64,000 nucleotides of DNA from Candidatus Omnitrophica bacterium UBA6210 (GCA_002421805.1 DISM01000001.1:282902-346901), one strand, 5' to 3'. Shown: positions 16,722 through 24,467, numbered from the stretch's first letter. Notes: generated from the sequence alone by a model not told the origin. Program-made: numbers and translations.

Positions 16722-17081
16722 TCACCGGACAATAAATCGCGATGTGACCCGCCCGGCCCCGAAAAATTGCCGGGTAAATCTCTTGGCAACCCGATGATCA
16801 AAAGGTTTGCAGGAAAAAATATCGATATAGGAAATGCGCCAATGTTCTGAAAAATGCCCCGTGATAGAACTTGTTTCGATAAACTGCATTAACGAATACC
16901 CCTTGGTATGCGGTTTCTGCAATCCGAAATAAGAAATAAGTGTCTTGCCGTATTTCTTCATATCAATCACGCGGCACAATTCATCGACGTACTGTTTCAA
17001 TTTTTTCCTGGAGCGCATCACATCGAGGTCGCATTCATAAAGATCCATCATTAAAACGTAACCGAAGACCTTTTGCCCCAT
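16722..17081 (-). CDS. S-adenosylmethionine decarboxylase-like (SpeD-related) protein
   Basis: 119 residues from ATG 17081, right behind a very strong AAGGAGGTGGAGG. The C-terminal half, IETSSITGHFSEHWR then SYIDIFSCKPFD and FFGAGRV, is clearly in the SpeD family. In active bacterial SpeD the self-cleavage site is ESHxSxHTWPE; here the corresponding stretch is ETSSITGHFSE, with Ser replaced by Thr/Ser and a shifted His. It may still form a pyruvoyl group or may have a different role; some SpeD relatives are known to act as ornithine/arginine decarboxylases. No speE is visible. Confidence 0.75.
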   Translation of the reverse strand: MGQKVFGYVLMMDLYECDLDVMRSRKKLKQYVDELCRVIDMKKYGKTLISYFGLQKPHTKGYSLMQFIETSSITGHFSEHWRISYIDIFSCKPFDHRVAKRFTRQFFGAGRVTSRFIVR

Positions 17082-17104
17082 TCCTCCACCTCCTTGTGGT
17101 TGAA

Positions 17105-17818
17105 TTACACCTCGAAAGCAGATCCTGCCCCTACTTCCAAAAAGTCGATCCCGTATTCCTTTCTGATCAATTCCACGGCCTGCGTTCCCGTGCAATGCAT
17201 CGGGGCGATTTGCGACACGCCGCGCGCCCTTAAAGCCGAAATCGTATCATCCAACTGCAGCCGGCTTGCATCCTTCAAATGCAGACCCCCTAAAACCAGG
17301 CATATCCTCTCCTTCGTAAAATGCTCCTTCACCTTATCGACGATATTGACAATACCGGGATGGGCGCAACCGACAACAACAGTCAATCTCTTCAGAAATT
17401 TTATAACCAGCGCCTGTTCAAAGATATCCTCTCCGGCGTATGCTCCCCGGATCTCGCCGGTGGAAAAAATATTTTCCTTGATAGAAGACAAAAACGGAAC
17501 ATCAACGACACGAACGCCGAAGGACGCGATCTTCTTTTTTGTCTCATGGCTGACATGAGGACAGATATAAACAGACAGGTTTTTGTATCTGTCGATCACG
17601 CGCCACAGGCCCGATATATGATCCCAATGATCATGGGAAATGACGACATGGCGGATCTTTGCAAAATCAACATTCAGCTTCCCGGCATTTTTCAAAAAAA
17701 CTTCAGGATCGCCAAACGTATCAAAAAGAATATCGTCTCCGATCAAAAACGATATGCCCCATCTCCGCCTCAACCTGTCCCACTTTGTAGAGCCGACTGC
17801 GATAATTTTAATAAGCAT
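17105..17818 (-). CDS. Metallo-beta-lactamase-fold hydrolase
   Basis: 237 residues from ATG 17818, which follows the ZIP stop by two bases; a TTG at 17824 is less likely. The zinc-binding motif is VVISHDHWDHISGLW, with downstream VVGCAHPGIVNIVD and PMHCTGTQAVELI. GISFLIGDDILFDTFGDPEVFLKNAGKL matches the DHPMP/beta-RFAP-synthase-like subgroup annotated in methanogens and many anaerobes. The reaction in this organism is unknown. It lies in the Fur-associated operon. Confidence 0.87.
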   Translation of the reverse strand: MLIKIIAVGSTKWDRLRRRWGISFLIGDDILFDTFGDPEVFLKNAGKLNVDFAKIRHVVISHDHWDHISGLWRVIDRYKNLSVYICPHVSHETKKKIASFGVRVVDVPFLSSIKENIFSTGEIRGAYAGEDIFEQALVIKFLKRLTVVVGCAHPGIVNIVDKVKEHFTKERICLVLGGLHLKDASRLQLDDTISALRARGVSQIAPMHCTGTQAVELIRKEYGIDFLEVGAGSAFEV

Positions 17819-17820
17819 GT

Positions 17821-18561
17821 TCAATGGCAGAGTTTTTTCAAGATCAACATCAAGAGAATGCCCAATATAAAAAAGAACATCGCAACCGTCGATTTCTTCA
17901 TATCCGCCTGTTTATGCAGTTCGGGTATCAGATCGCAAGACGCGATATAAATAAAACCTCCCGCGGCCACCGGCAGGAGAAAATGCGAAAATCCTCCGGC
18001 ATGAGACGCGAAAAAATAACCGGCAGCCGTGCCGACAACGGCGGTCAGCGCAGAGAGAAAATTAAAAATCAAGGCCCTGGACTTGCTGAAACCTCCGTAT
18101 AATAACACACCGAAATCGCCAAGTTCCTGGGGGACCTCGTGCATAATAATGGCCAGCGTCGCAGCAATACCCAGGTGCCTGTCTGCAAAAAAACTCGTTC
18201 CGATAATGAGGCCGTCGACAAAATTATGGATCCCATCTCCGACCAGATTCAAATATGTAAAGGCGTGGATGTCGCAACGGCCTTTATGGCAATGCCTCCA
18301 ATAAAAGTACCTCTCGAGCATAAAAAAGAAAACAAAACCACAGATGACATACATAAAAATCTGCGCGGCGTCACCAGATTTTTCCAGGGCTTCCGGCAAC
18401 AAATGCAAAAAGGCGCCGCCGATCAGGCCGCCCGCGCCGAAACCGACAAGCAACAGAAGGATCTTGTCGAGGAATTTCTCGTTGAAAAACAGGCTCAGGG
18501 CCCCGACAAGGGACAACGCGCTTACGACAAGACTCGCACTCAACGCCCACACAAAATCCAT
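17821..18561 (-). CDS. ZIP-family divalent metal transporter
   Basis: 246 residues with eight predicted membrane helices. Helices 4 and 5 carry the signature residues: DGIHNFVDGLIIGTSFF and IMHEVPQELGDFGVLLYGG, with the HNxxDG and HExPxExGD metal-binding motifs. A loop with HCHKGRCDIH probably binds metal. ZIP proteins import Zn2+ or Fe2+ into the cytoplasm. Its place in an operon with a Fur-like palindrome favours iron, as inference only. It begins three bases after the IscU-like gene. Confidence 0.93.
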   Translation of the reverse strand: MDFVWALSASLVVSALSLVGALSLFFNEKFLDKILLLLVGFGAGGLIGGAFLHLLPEALEKSGDAAQIFMYVICGFVFFFMLERYFYWRHCHKGRCDIHAFTYLNLVGDGIHNFVDGLIIGTSFFADRHLGIAATLAIIMHEVPQELGDFGVLLYGGFSKSRALIFNFLSALTAVVGTAAGYFFASHAGGFSHFLLPVAAGGFIYIASCDLIPELHKQADMKKSTVAMFFFILGILLMLILKKLCH

Positions 18562-18564
18562 AGG

Positions 18565-18945
18565 TCACCCCTTAAGTAGATAATCCGCGATCGCCCGATA
18601 TAACGTGCTGACGGCAAGAATGGAACAATGCAGATGGTCCTTTGGGAGGTCTTTCAATGTTGCAATGACCTCGCCTGCCGAAATCAACAGGGCCTCCTGT
18701 ATCGTCTTCCCGAAGGCCTGGCGCGCGACCATCGCTGCGCAGGCCCTCGTCGCTTGACATCCGTCAGTATAATACCTGATGTCGGTGATCCGGCCCTCTT
18801 CGATCACCAAATAAAACTCCATCGCGTCTCCGCAAGGGCCCTGCAAATAGGAGGAACTCGTTGGGTCGTTCATCCTACCGAAAAACTTTCCGTAGCCGAC
18901 CGACTCTATGGCACCCTCATCCTTATTTTGACGCCCGATAACCAT
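18565..18945 (-). CDS. IscU/NifU-N-like iron-sulfur scaffold protein
   Basis: 126 residues. The three cluster-binding cysteines of IscU are conserved: GPCGDAM, TDGCQATRA and LHCSIL. The stretch MNDPTSSSYLQGPCGDAMEFYLVIEEGRITD is typical of the divergent IscU-like group found in strict anaerobes. It provides a place to assemble Fe-S clusters, presumably for the ferredoxin-bearing ATPases of the operon. A second, more canonical IscU is encoded at 41978-42361. Confidence 0.9.
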   Translation of the reverse strand: MVIGRQNKDEGAIESVGYGKFFGRMNDPTSSSYLQGPCGDAMEFYLVIEEGRITDIRYYTDGCQATRACAAMVARQAFGKTIQEALLISAGEVIATLKDLPKDHLHCSILAVSTLYRAIADYLLKG

Positions 18946-18984
18946 AGATGCCCCCTCTATTCTTTAAAAACCCCGGGAACGACC

Positions 18985-19980
18985 TCATCGTACGGAATCG
19001 GCAAAACGCGCTGAATGCCGTGCACCGACAGGCAAGCGCGCCTCCCGAATAAAAGCGTCAAAATGACCCATCCGCACACGCCGCCCCTGACGATCATGAG
19101 AAACAATATACTGCCGATGCAGATCCAGCCCCCTGATCGAATCGGATTTATCAGAATAACCTGAAACAAAATCAATCCCTTTGTGGGTGAGAACGAAAAC
19201 CGGTATCTGACAAGAAAGCTGCATCAGGGCCGAGGGCCCGATCCTGTCGCGAACATCATAAGAAGCGCAACTCCAGACAAGGTCTGCGTGCCGGCGTATC
19301 GCATCAACCCTGTCCGCCGCGATCCCCGTGGTACAGACAACCAGAGACACAATGGTGGCGCCGCTTTGTTTTTCCAATACATGCAGCCTTTTCAAGTCAT
19401 CTGCTCTGGGACCGCTGACCGTCACGCCAATGCGCCGGTATCCCATTTTAATGGCTTCCTCAACGCCCCGGGCCTGGTCGATCAACGCATGCTCAAATAT
19501 GATCCGGCAATGGTGATGCCTCAATTTCTCCATGATGCCGGAGATGGGGGACGTCAACAACAAACTGTTCATGCGGCCGCCGATCCCCTGGACAAGGCAC
19601 GGCTGGTTTGTAACGACCGTCCCGGCTCCCTCGCAGACGACGACAGCGGCATCAATCACCTTGTTTTTCAGGGCGAACATGAACATCTCAGATGCGCCAT
19701 AAGGGACAAAAATATCTTCACCCTCCAGTTTCCGGCGGGCGGTAAAAAAACCATAATCCCTGATTTTTGATTCGATCGTCTCCTTAATGGCCTTTTTTAG
19801 GTTTGTATTATCCGCCGGCCGCGAGGGAAAAAGATCTCTGTAGAGATGCCGCGCCAAGGGGCAAAACCGCAAGACCGGCTCGCTCACATAAACGACCTTT
19901 CCTTCAGAAACGCTGACAAACGAAGAAAAGTATCTCAAAACATGGATATCCTTTTCTCCACGCTGTTCCAGGCGCATCAT
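18985..19980 (-). CDS. DUF2099 / methanogenesis-marker-8-like protein
   Basis: 331 residues from ATG 19980, which overlaps the stop of the upstream ATPase gene (ATGA). Characteristic blocks are VSEPVLRFCPLARHL, YGASEMFMFALKNKVIDAAVVVCEGAGTVV, LVQGIGGRMNSLLLTSPI and KMGYRRIGVTVSGPRADDLKRL. These match the family called methanogenesis marker protein 8 (DUF2099), function unknown. The last ~25 residues look odd, and another frame reads to 18957 ending VLPIPYDEVVPGVFKE, so a frameshift near the 3' end is possible. Confidence 0.82.
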   Translation of the reverse strand: MMRLEQRGEKDIHVLRYFSSFVSVSEGKVVYVSEPVLRFCPLARHLYRDLFPSRPADNTNLKKAIKETIESKIRDYGFFTARRKLEGEDIFVPYGASEMFMFALKNKVIDAAVVVCEGAGTVVTNQPCLVQGIGGRMNSLLLTSPISGIMEKLRHHHCRIIFEHALIDQARGVEEAIKMGYRRIGVTVSGPRADDLKRLHVLEKQSGATIVSLVVCTTGIAADRVDAIRRHADLVWSCASYDVRDRIGPSALMQLSCQIPVFVLTHKGIDFVSGYSDKSDSIRGLDLHRQYIVSHDRQGRRVRMGHFDAFIREARLPVGARHSARFADSVR

Positions 19981-20831
19981 ATCTTCAGGCCTTCCCATAT
20001 TTTGCAGAGTTCTTCTTTTATGGCGCCGCTGACATGCTCGACGATCGTCTTGCCCTCAACCATGGAAGCGACGACCGTCTTGTCAAAAGCGATCTTGCCG
20101 ATAACGGGAATGTTTTGCTCCCGGCAGAACGCTTCAATACGGGATGTCATCCCGTGATTAAGATCGTGCTTATTGACGACCAGCTTCACCGGGATATGGA
20201 AATGGCCGGCCACATCAATGACCCTTTGGGCATCATGGATCCCGGACAATGTCGGTTCTGTCACGATGAGGGCGCAATCAACGCCGGAGAGAGACGCGAT
20301 CACAGGGCAGCCGATCCCCGGCGGACCATCGACGATCACATAGTCCGCACGGTTCTTCTCCCCCAGTTCTTTTGCGACCTGCCTGATCTTGGCGACAAGT
20401 TTTCCCGAATTCTCTTCGGCGATCCCGAGTTTTGCGTGAACGAACGGTCCGTAAGACGTATCGGAAACAAACCACTCCCCGGCCACATTTTCCTGCATAT
20501 GGATGGCGCCGTGCGGACAGACAAGGCTGCATAAACCGCATCCTTCGCACGAAAAAGACTCAACGCTGAAATCCGGCTTTATGGCGTCGAACCGGCAGAC
20601 CGCCAGGCATCGGCCGCATTTTTTACAAAGATCCCCGTCAATAGCGGCTGTATGGCCGCTTCTAAACTCGTGCCGCTCTATAATCCGGGGATGCAGCAAA
20701 AGATGCAGGTCCGCGGCATCCACATCGCAATCAACCATCACCTTGTTCTTTGCCAGGGCCGCCAGGGACCCCGTAACGACCGTCTTGCCGGTCCCGCCTT
20801 TTCCGCTGATGACAACAATAGTTTTCATCAT
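19977..20831 (-). CDS. MinD-family P-loop ATPase with inserted two-[4Fe-4S] ferredoxin domain (copy 2)
   Basis: 284 residues. The deviant Walker A is VISGKGGTGKTVV. Ferredoxin motifs are inserted after about residue 65: CKKCGRCLAVC (C69-C79) and CEGCGLCSLVCP (C95-C105). The switch region DYVIVDGPPGIGCPVIASL follows. This architecture belongs to the MinD/NifH-like ATPases seen beside NifX/NafY genes in anaerobes and methanogens. They are thought to move or load Fe-S or metal cofactors, but without firm biochemistry. It is paired with a paralogue encoded 41 bases upstream. Confidence 0.93.
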   Translation of the reverse strand: MMKTIVVISGKGGTGKTVVTGSLAALAKNKVMVDCDVDAADLHLLLHPRIIERHEFRSGHTAAIDGDLCKKCGRCLAVCRFDAIKPDFSVESFSCEGCGLCSLVCPHGAIHMQENVAGEWFVSDTSYGPFVHAKLGIAEENSGKLVAKIRQVAKELGEKNRADYVIVDGPPGIGCPVIASLSGVDCALIVTEPTLSGIHDAQRVIDVAGHFHIPVKLVVNKHDLNHGMTSRIEAFCREQNIPVIGKIAFDKTVVASMVEGKTIVEHVSGAIKEELCKIWEGLKI

Positions 20832-20872
20832 CTCTCATCTTTATGCACTGAAAACAAAAAAGAAAATAGAAC

Positions 20873-21727
20873 TCATTTCGCCGTCTCCTGTTTTATAAGA
20901 TTAAAAGCAGCATTGAATTGGCCTCTGTATTCCGTTTTTTCTAAAACAAAGGGAATTCCGCTAGAGTATAGCTCGGCAATCCTTCTATCAAACGGTATCC
21001 GCATGAGAACAAGGATATTTTGTTCTCGGCAATACGTCTCGACCTTATCATCGCCGATATCCGCGCGGTTGATCACGACGCCGAAAGGCATCGATAGCTT
21101 CCGCAGCACCTCAACCGCTAAAATAAGGTCGTTGAGCCCGAAAGGCGTCGGCTCCGTCACTAAAAGACAAAAATCGCTTCCCTTGACCGCCGCAATCACG
21201 GGGCATGATGTACCGGGCGGCGCATCGATAATGACCGTTTTCGTCGGATTCATATAATTTTTGACCTGACGGATGAGAGGCGGTGACATGGCCTCGCCGA
21301 CATTCAGGCATCCGTGGATAAACGATACGGGCCCGGCATCACCGATCTCGATCAAACCGATTTCTTTGTCAACTTCCCGGATGGCTTTGGAGGGACAGAA
21401 CAGAGAACAGGTGCCACAGCCATGGCACAGATGGGGAAAAACCAAAATACTCCCCTCTTTGGCCGGTCCAGGCGGCAACACGGCAATCGCATGATAGGCG
21501 CAAACCTCCCGGCATCTGCCGCAATACGTGCACCGGGCCTCATCGATTTCCGGAACGGGGACATGGACCTTTAGCTGAGACGCGATGCGGGGCTTTAAGA
21601 AGAGATGAGCGTTTGGCTCCTCAACATCACAATCAAGGAATTGGACATTTTTAAGCGACAGGGCCAGGTTCACAGCCACCGTCGTCTTCCCTGTTCCTCC
21701 TTTCCCGCTGGCGATAGAAATGATCAT
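20873..21727 (-). CDS. MinD-family P-loop ATPase with inserted two-[4Fe-4S] ferredoxin domain (copy 1)
   Basis: About 284 residues from ATG 21727 (ATG 21742 is an alternative). SIASGKGGTGKTTVAVNLA is the Walker A, CTYCGRCREVCAYHAI and CHGCGTCSLFCPSKAI are the two inserted cluster motifs, and VIIDAPPGTSCPVIAAV is the switch II region. It is a clear paralogue of the next gene. Two dissimilar copies in tandem suggest a heterodimeric ATPase, as inference. The gene overlaps the 3' end of the methyltransferase gene only if the longer start is used. Confidence 0.93.
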   Translation of the reverse strand: MIISIASGKGGTGKTTVAVNLALSLKNVQFLDCDVEEPNAHLFLKPRIASQLKVHVPVPEIDEARCTYCGRCREVCAYHAIAVLPPGPAKEGSILVFPHLCHGCGTCSLFCPSKAIREVDKEIGLIEIGDAGPVSFIHGCLNVGEAMSPPLIRQVKNYMNPTKTVIIDAPPGTSCPVIAAVKGSDFCLLVTEPTPFGLNDLILAVEVLRKLSMPFGVVINRADIGDDKVETYCREQNILVLMRIPFDRRIAELYSSGIPFVLEKTEYRGQFNAAFNLIKQETAK

Positions 21728-21734
21728 AGGCCCG

Positions 21735-22397
21735 TTAAACATCCCTTTGGGCGACAAGGACGCGTTGATGCGTACTTCTTGATTTTTTGACTAAAAACCC
21801 TTTTTTCACAAGGTGCTTTTCAATATCAGACAAATCCACTTTCCCAACTTCATGCATACTTCCTTCTAATCCATGGATTTTATCCATAACCTTGAATCCG
21901 TCTTCCGTAAAATCGGACAAAACAAGCTTACCCCCGGAAGAAAGTATCCTGATGAATTCATCTACGACTTGGTAGGGATGATGCAAATGATGGAGGGTGT
22001 TGACAGAAAACACAATATCGAAGCTCTGATCGGCAAAACCGGTGTGTTCACCGTCTTCGATTAGAAAATTCACCTGTTTGTCTAATCCAAAATAGGCAAG
22101 GTTAAGTTTCGCAATGGCCTGTTCCTCAACAGAAATATCAAACGTGGTAAAATGATAACCAGCCCGCGCCAATTCAAGCGCAAAATGTCCTTTCCCTGTT
22201 CCAGCCTCAAGAATTCTCCCGTCAACAGGCTTGACCTGCTTCAAGATAAACTTCCGCTCCTTGTCGACGTCATAGCCGAAACTATTATAGAGGGCCCTGC
22301 GTTCCAAGTATTTTTTATGGTTCTTAAAACCTCTTTTTCCAATTTTTGTCCCTGTGGCCTTAATCGTGCTCCTTAAACATTTTATCCTGCGTCGCAT
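21735..22397 (-). CDS. Class I SAM-dependent methyltransferase
   Basis: About 220 residues. The Rossmann motifs are RILEAGTGKGHFALELARAGY (motif I), TTFDISVEEQAI, FDIVFSVNTLHHLHHP and LSSGGKLVLSDF. The N-terminus is basic. ATG 22397 has GGAGG five bases before it but lies within the upstream gene, overlapping by 38 bases; a later start cannot be excluded. UbiE/Methyltransf_11-type members modify small molecules or proteins; the substrate is unknown. It is part of the Fur-associated operon. Confidence 0.85.
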   Translation of the reverse strand: MRRRIKCLRSTIKATGTKIGKRGFKNHKKYLERRALYNSFGYDVDKERKFILKQVKPVDGRILEAGTGKGHFALELARAGYHFTTFDISVEEQAIAKLNLAYFGLDKQVNFLIEDGEHTGFADQSFDIVFSVNTLHHLHHPYQVVDEFIRILSSGGKLVLSDFTEDGFKVMDKIHGLEGSMHEVGKVDLSDIEKHLVKKGFLVKKSRSTHQRVLVAQRDV

Positions 22398-22611
22398 CAT
22401 TCCTCCTGATCCATTCCATAAGCATGGCCGCATGCTCTTTTTCTTCGTTCATATTGTGCGCGAGGAGTTTTTTAAGCGACTCATCATCTGTGGCATCTAT
22501 CCTTTCCTGATAGAAATCCACGGCTTCAAGCTCTTCCCTTAAGGATTTTCTGGCCCTTTCCAAGTCGACATGTTTTGGATTCAACTTTTCCAATGGCTCA
22601 AAAAATGGCAT
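22360..22611 (-). CDS. Encapsulated-ferritin-like (EncFtn) protein
   Basis: 83 residues, two helices. EELEAVDFYQERIDAT and MNEEKEHAAMLMEWIRRND place Glu, Glu and ExxH ligands as in EncFtn half-ferritins, which assemble into decamers with a ferroxidase site at the subunit interface. Known EncFtn proteins are mostly packaged in encapsulin shells; no encapsulin gene or obvious C-terminal targeting peptide is visible here. In this operon it would oxidise or buffer Fe2+. The family call is from motif memory. Confidence 0.78.
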   Translation of the reverse strand: MPFFEPLEKLNPKHVDLERARKSLREELEAVDFYQERIDATDDESLKKLLAHNMNEEKEHAAMLMEWIRRNDATQDKMFKEHD

Positions 22612-22625
22612 TGATAATCACCTCC

Positions 22626-22997
22626 CTATTTATTCGGCATCCCGAATTTTGAACCTATACTTGGTCCATCCACGGGTTTATATTTCCCCTTTCTATACCC
22701 CTCTATCGCCTCTTTTGCTGTTCCAGAAACTCCAGCAAAGATACTAATCCCAGCAGCTGACAATACCTGATGCGCGTTAGGGCCGACGTTTCCGGTAAAA
22801 ACTGCCTGAACACCTTTGGATACTACAAGCTGACCCGATTGAATACCGGCTCCCCCCTGAAATTGAGAATGGACATTTTCCTCTACCTCAAAAGTGTCGG
22901 TATCAGTATCAAAAAATATAAAATTCTGACACCTACCGAAGCGGGGATCGACTTTGGAATCCAAGGTTTTCCCCTCAGAAGTAATGCATATTTTCAT
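22626..22997 (-). CDS. NifX/NafY-family dinitrogenase iron-molybdenum cofactor-binding-like protein (copy 2)
   Basis: 123 residues from ATG 22997. MKICITSEGKTLDSKVDPRFGRCQNFIFFDTDTDTFEV is the family signature, with GGAGIQSGQLVVSKGVQAVFTGNVGPNAHQVLSAAGI in the core. The fold (RNase H-like) binds FeMo-co or related Fe-Mo-S clusters in nitrogenase assembly. There are no nitrogenase genes here, so it probably handles another Fe or Mo cluster. The adjacent gene is a paralogue. Confidence 0.92.
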   Translation of the reverse strand: MKICITSEGKTLDSKVDPRFGRCQNFIFFDTDTDTFEVEENVHSQFQGGAGIQSGQLVVSKGVQAVFTGNVGPNAHQVLSAAGISIFAGVSGTAKEAIEGYRKGKYKPVDGPSIGSKFGMPNK

Positions 22998-23013
22998 ATT
23001 AAAACCTTCTTTC

Positions 23014-23391
23014 TTAATGACACCCGCCACCTTCCCTGTGATCCTTGCAAGCATCCAGACCACCCAGGGCATTATTCATTAGATCATCCAGGGCATCCTT
23101 GACTCGGCCCGAATATCCAAAAACCTTAACTCCGGCATTCGCGAATTTCTGCTGCGCACCCATACCCATGCCTCCGGCAATGACGTGCGTAATCTTGTAT
23201 TTTAATATCTCGTCCACCGCAACACATCCGCCTCCGCCATGGACAGCAGTATTCGGCACAATGCGAGTATCTGTAATTTTCTTTTTGTCCTTATCAATAT
23301 CTGCGAGAAGAAAATACTGACATTGCCCGAAATGCGCGCAGACATCGCCCTGCAAACCGCTTTCATCTTCCAACACGACTCCGACTTTCAT
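23014..23391 (-). CDS. NifX/NafY-family dinitrogenase iron-molybdenum cofactor-binding-like protein (copy 1)
   Basis: 125 residues from ATG 23391. MKVGVVLEDESGLQGDVCAHFGQCQYFLLADID and HGGGGCVAVDEILKYKITHVIAGGMGMGAQQKFANAGVKVFGYSG are the conserved blocks. The C-terminus is rich in Cys/His (DACKDHREGGGCH), a feature of family members thought to bind metal. It is separated from the second copy by 16 bases and from DUF5320 by 34 bases. Confidence 0.92.
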   Translation of the reverse strand: MKVGVVLEDESGLQGDVCAHFGQCQYFLLADIDKDKKKITDTRIVPNTAVHGGGGCVAVDEILKYKITHVIAGGMGMGAQQKFANAGVKVFGYSGRVKDALDDLMNNALGGLDACKDHREGGGCH

Positions 23392-23425
23392 GTTTAACGA
23401 CTCCTTTCCGGTATACGCCTCTGGA

Positions 23426-23776
23426 TTATTTATTCTCTGGTTCCTTTTGCTCCGCGAGAGCTTGAATTCGGGTTTGCACTGTCTCAAGCTCCCCCTTTAA
23501 TAAATCTGCCTGACTATTTAACATGGCGATCTCATCTTCTCTTGATAACGACTGGCCGAAACCGCCGAAAGCCCTCATGCCTCTTTGTGCCCTCATCCAT
23601 CCGGGCGCTCCTGTAACATAAAAGCAATTACGTCGACCCCGCCCGCCTCCTCTCGGCCCAAAAGCCCCTCTTCCGAACGATCTCTCAACCTCACCAATCG
23701 GCATGACACAATAACCCCTGCCGCCACCCGTCATGGCTCCTTGACCTCTTGGCCCTGTTCCGTTAAAACCCGGCAT
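23426..23776 (-). CDS. DUF5320 family protein, first gene of the Fur-box operon
   Basis: 116 residues from ATG 23776 with the strong site AAGGAGGTGTGTT. The Gly/Arg-rich start MPGFNGTGPRGQGAMTGGGRGYC is diagnostic of DUF5320. The C-terminal third is a coiled coil (EDEIAMLNSQADLLKGELETVQTRIQALAEQ). Function is unknown. The family habitually accompanies NifX/NafY proteins and ferredoxin-inserted MinD ATPases, as here. A Fur-like palindrome lies 22 bases upstream of the start. Confidence 0.88.
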   Translation of the reverse strand: MPGFNGTGPRGQGAMTGGGRGYCVMPIGEVERSFGRGAFGPRGGGRGRRNCFYVTGAPGWMRAQRGMRAFGGFGQSLSREDEIAMLNSQADLLKGELETVQTRIQALAEQKEPENK

Positions 23777-23797
23777 AACACACCTCCTTCTTGTTAT

Positions 23798-23812
23798 TGA
23801 AAACCATTTTCA
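23798..23812. promoter_or_regulatory. Fur-box-like palindrome in front of the metallocofactor-like operon
   Basis: TGAAAA-CCA-TTTTCA is a perfect 6-3-6 inverted repeat between the Fur-family gene and DUF5320. The half-sites resemble Fur/PerR-family operators. A closely related sequence (13 of 15 identical on the opposite strand) lies at 24328-24342 in front of the Fur-family gene itself. Confidence 0.65.
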
Positions 23813-23836
23813 TTAATAAGCAAAAAAATATAGCCT

Positions 23837-24310
23837 CTATTTCTTATGGATGCATTTATCACACAGGCCGTAAAACTGAATAACGTGGTTGGTGATCTTG
23901 AAATTGTATTTCTTACCCAGACCTTTTTCTGTCTCTCGCAGCAACTCGACCTCTTCATCGATGAAATCCGTGTAATCGATCACCTTGTTGCAATCGGTGC
24001 AGACCAGGTGATGATGGTGATGCGCTCCTTTGGGTCCTTCAGCCAGCTCGTAACGTGCCCGTCCATCGCCGAAATCAAGCTTGGAAACCATCCCGAGGCT
24101 GGACAAGACATCCAATGTCCTGTACACCGTTGTCAGTCCGACATTCGGATGTCCGGGGTGGATCTTTATATAGATATCTTCAGCACTAAGATGACCCGGT
24201 GCTTTCGATAGGACATCCAAAATGGCCTCGCGGCCGATCGTCAGCCTGTAACCGCAGCCCCTGAATCTTCCGTGCCACCACCCTTGTCCCTGACATTCGC
24301 CTCTTGGCAT
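23837..24310 (-). CDS. fur: Fur-family metal-responsive transcriptional repressor
   Basis: 157 residues from ATG 24310 (site GAGGAAC); an upstream start would place the operator inside the coding region. The winged helix is YRLTIGREAILDVLSKAPGHLSAEDIY with VGLTTVYRTLDVLSSLGMV. The dimerisation half has AHHHHHLVCTDCNKVIDY and LCDKCIHKK, i.e. two CxxC pairs for structural zinc and a His-rich regulatory site. Whether it senses Fe2+ (Fur) or peroxide (PerR-like) cannot be told. It sits directly upstream of the operon it probably controls. Confidence 0.93.
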   Translation of the reverse strand: MPRGECQGQGWWHGRFRGCGYRLTIGREAILDVLSKAPGHLSAEDIYIKIHPGHPNVGLTTVYRTLDVLSSLGMVSKLDFGDGRARYELAEGPKGAHHHHHLVCTDCNKVIDYTDFIDEEVELLRETEKGLGKKYNFKITNHVIQFYGLCDKCIHKK

Positions 24311-24327
24311 ATATTGTTCCTCACTAT

Positions 24328-24342
24328 CGAAAATGGTTTCCA
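24328..24342. promoter_or_regulatory. Second Fur-box-like site, upstream of the Fur-family gene
   Basis: CGAAAATGGTTTCCA matches the reverse complement of the palindrome at 23798-23812 in 13 of 15 positions. It lies 18 bases before the start codon, which suggests autoregulation. Confidence 0.5.
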
Positions 24343-24428
24343 ATTTCAAATATACCAGATATGGGACATTTTGTCAAGCTGTTTGCTCTAATCTTGCGGA
24401 TAAAAAATTCTCCAAGCGGGTCCCTCCA

Positions 24429-24467
24429 AAAATTTGAGCCCAGGGATAAACCCGAGGCTCAAATTTT
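24429..24467 (-). terminator. Terminator after tRNA-Gln
   Basis: Perfect 12-bp inverted repeat: AAAATTTGAGCC (24429-24440) and GGCTCAAATTTT (24456-24467). On the minus strand the stem begins at the tRNA 3' end and finishes in a T-rich stretch. Confidence 0.75.

Noticed and set aside
22626..23391. Part of a nitrogenase assembly cluster
   Set aside because: NifX/NafY-family genes are present but no nifHDKENB genes are nearby.
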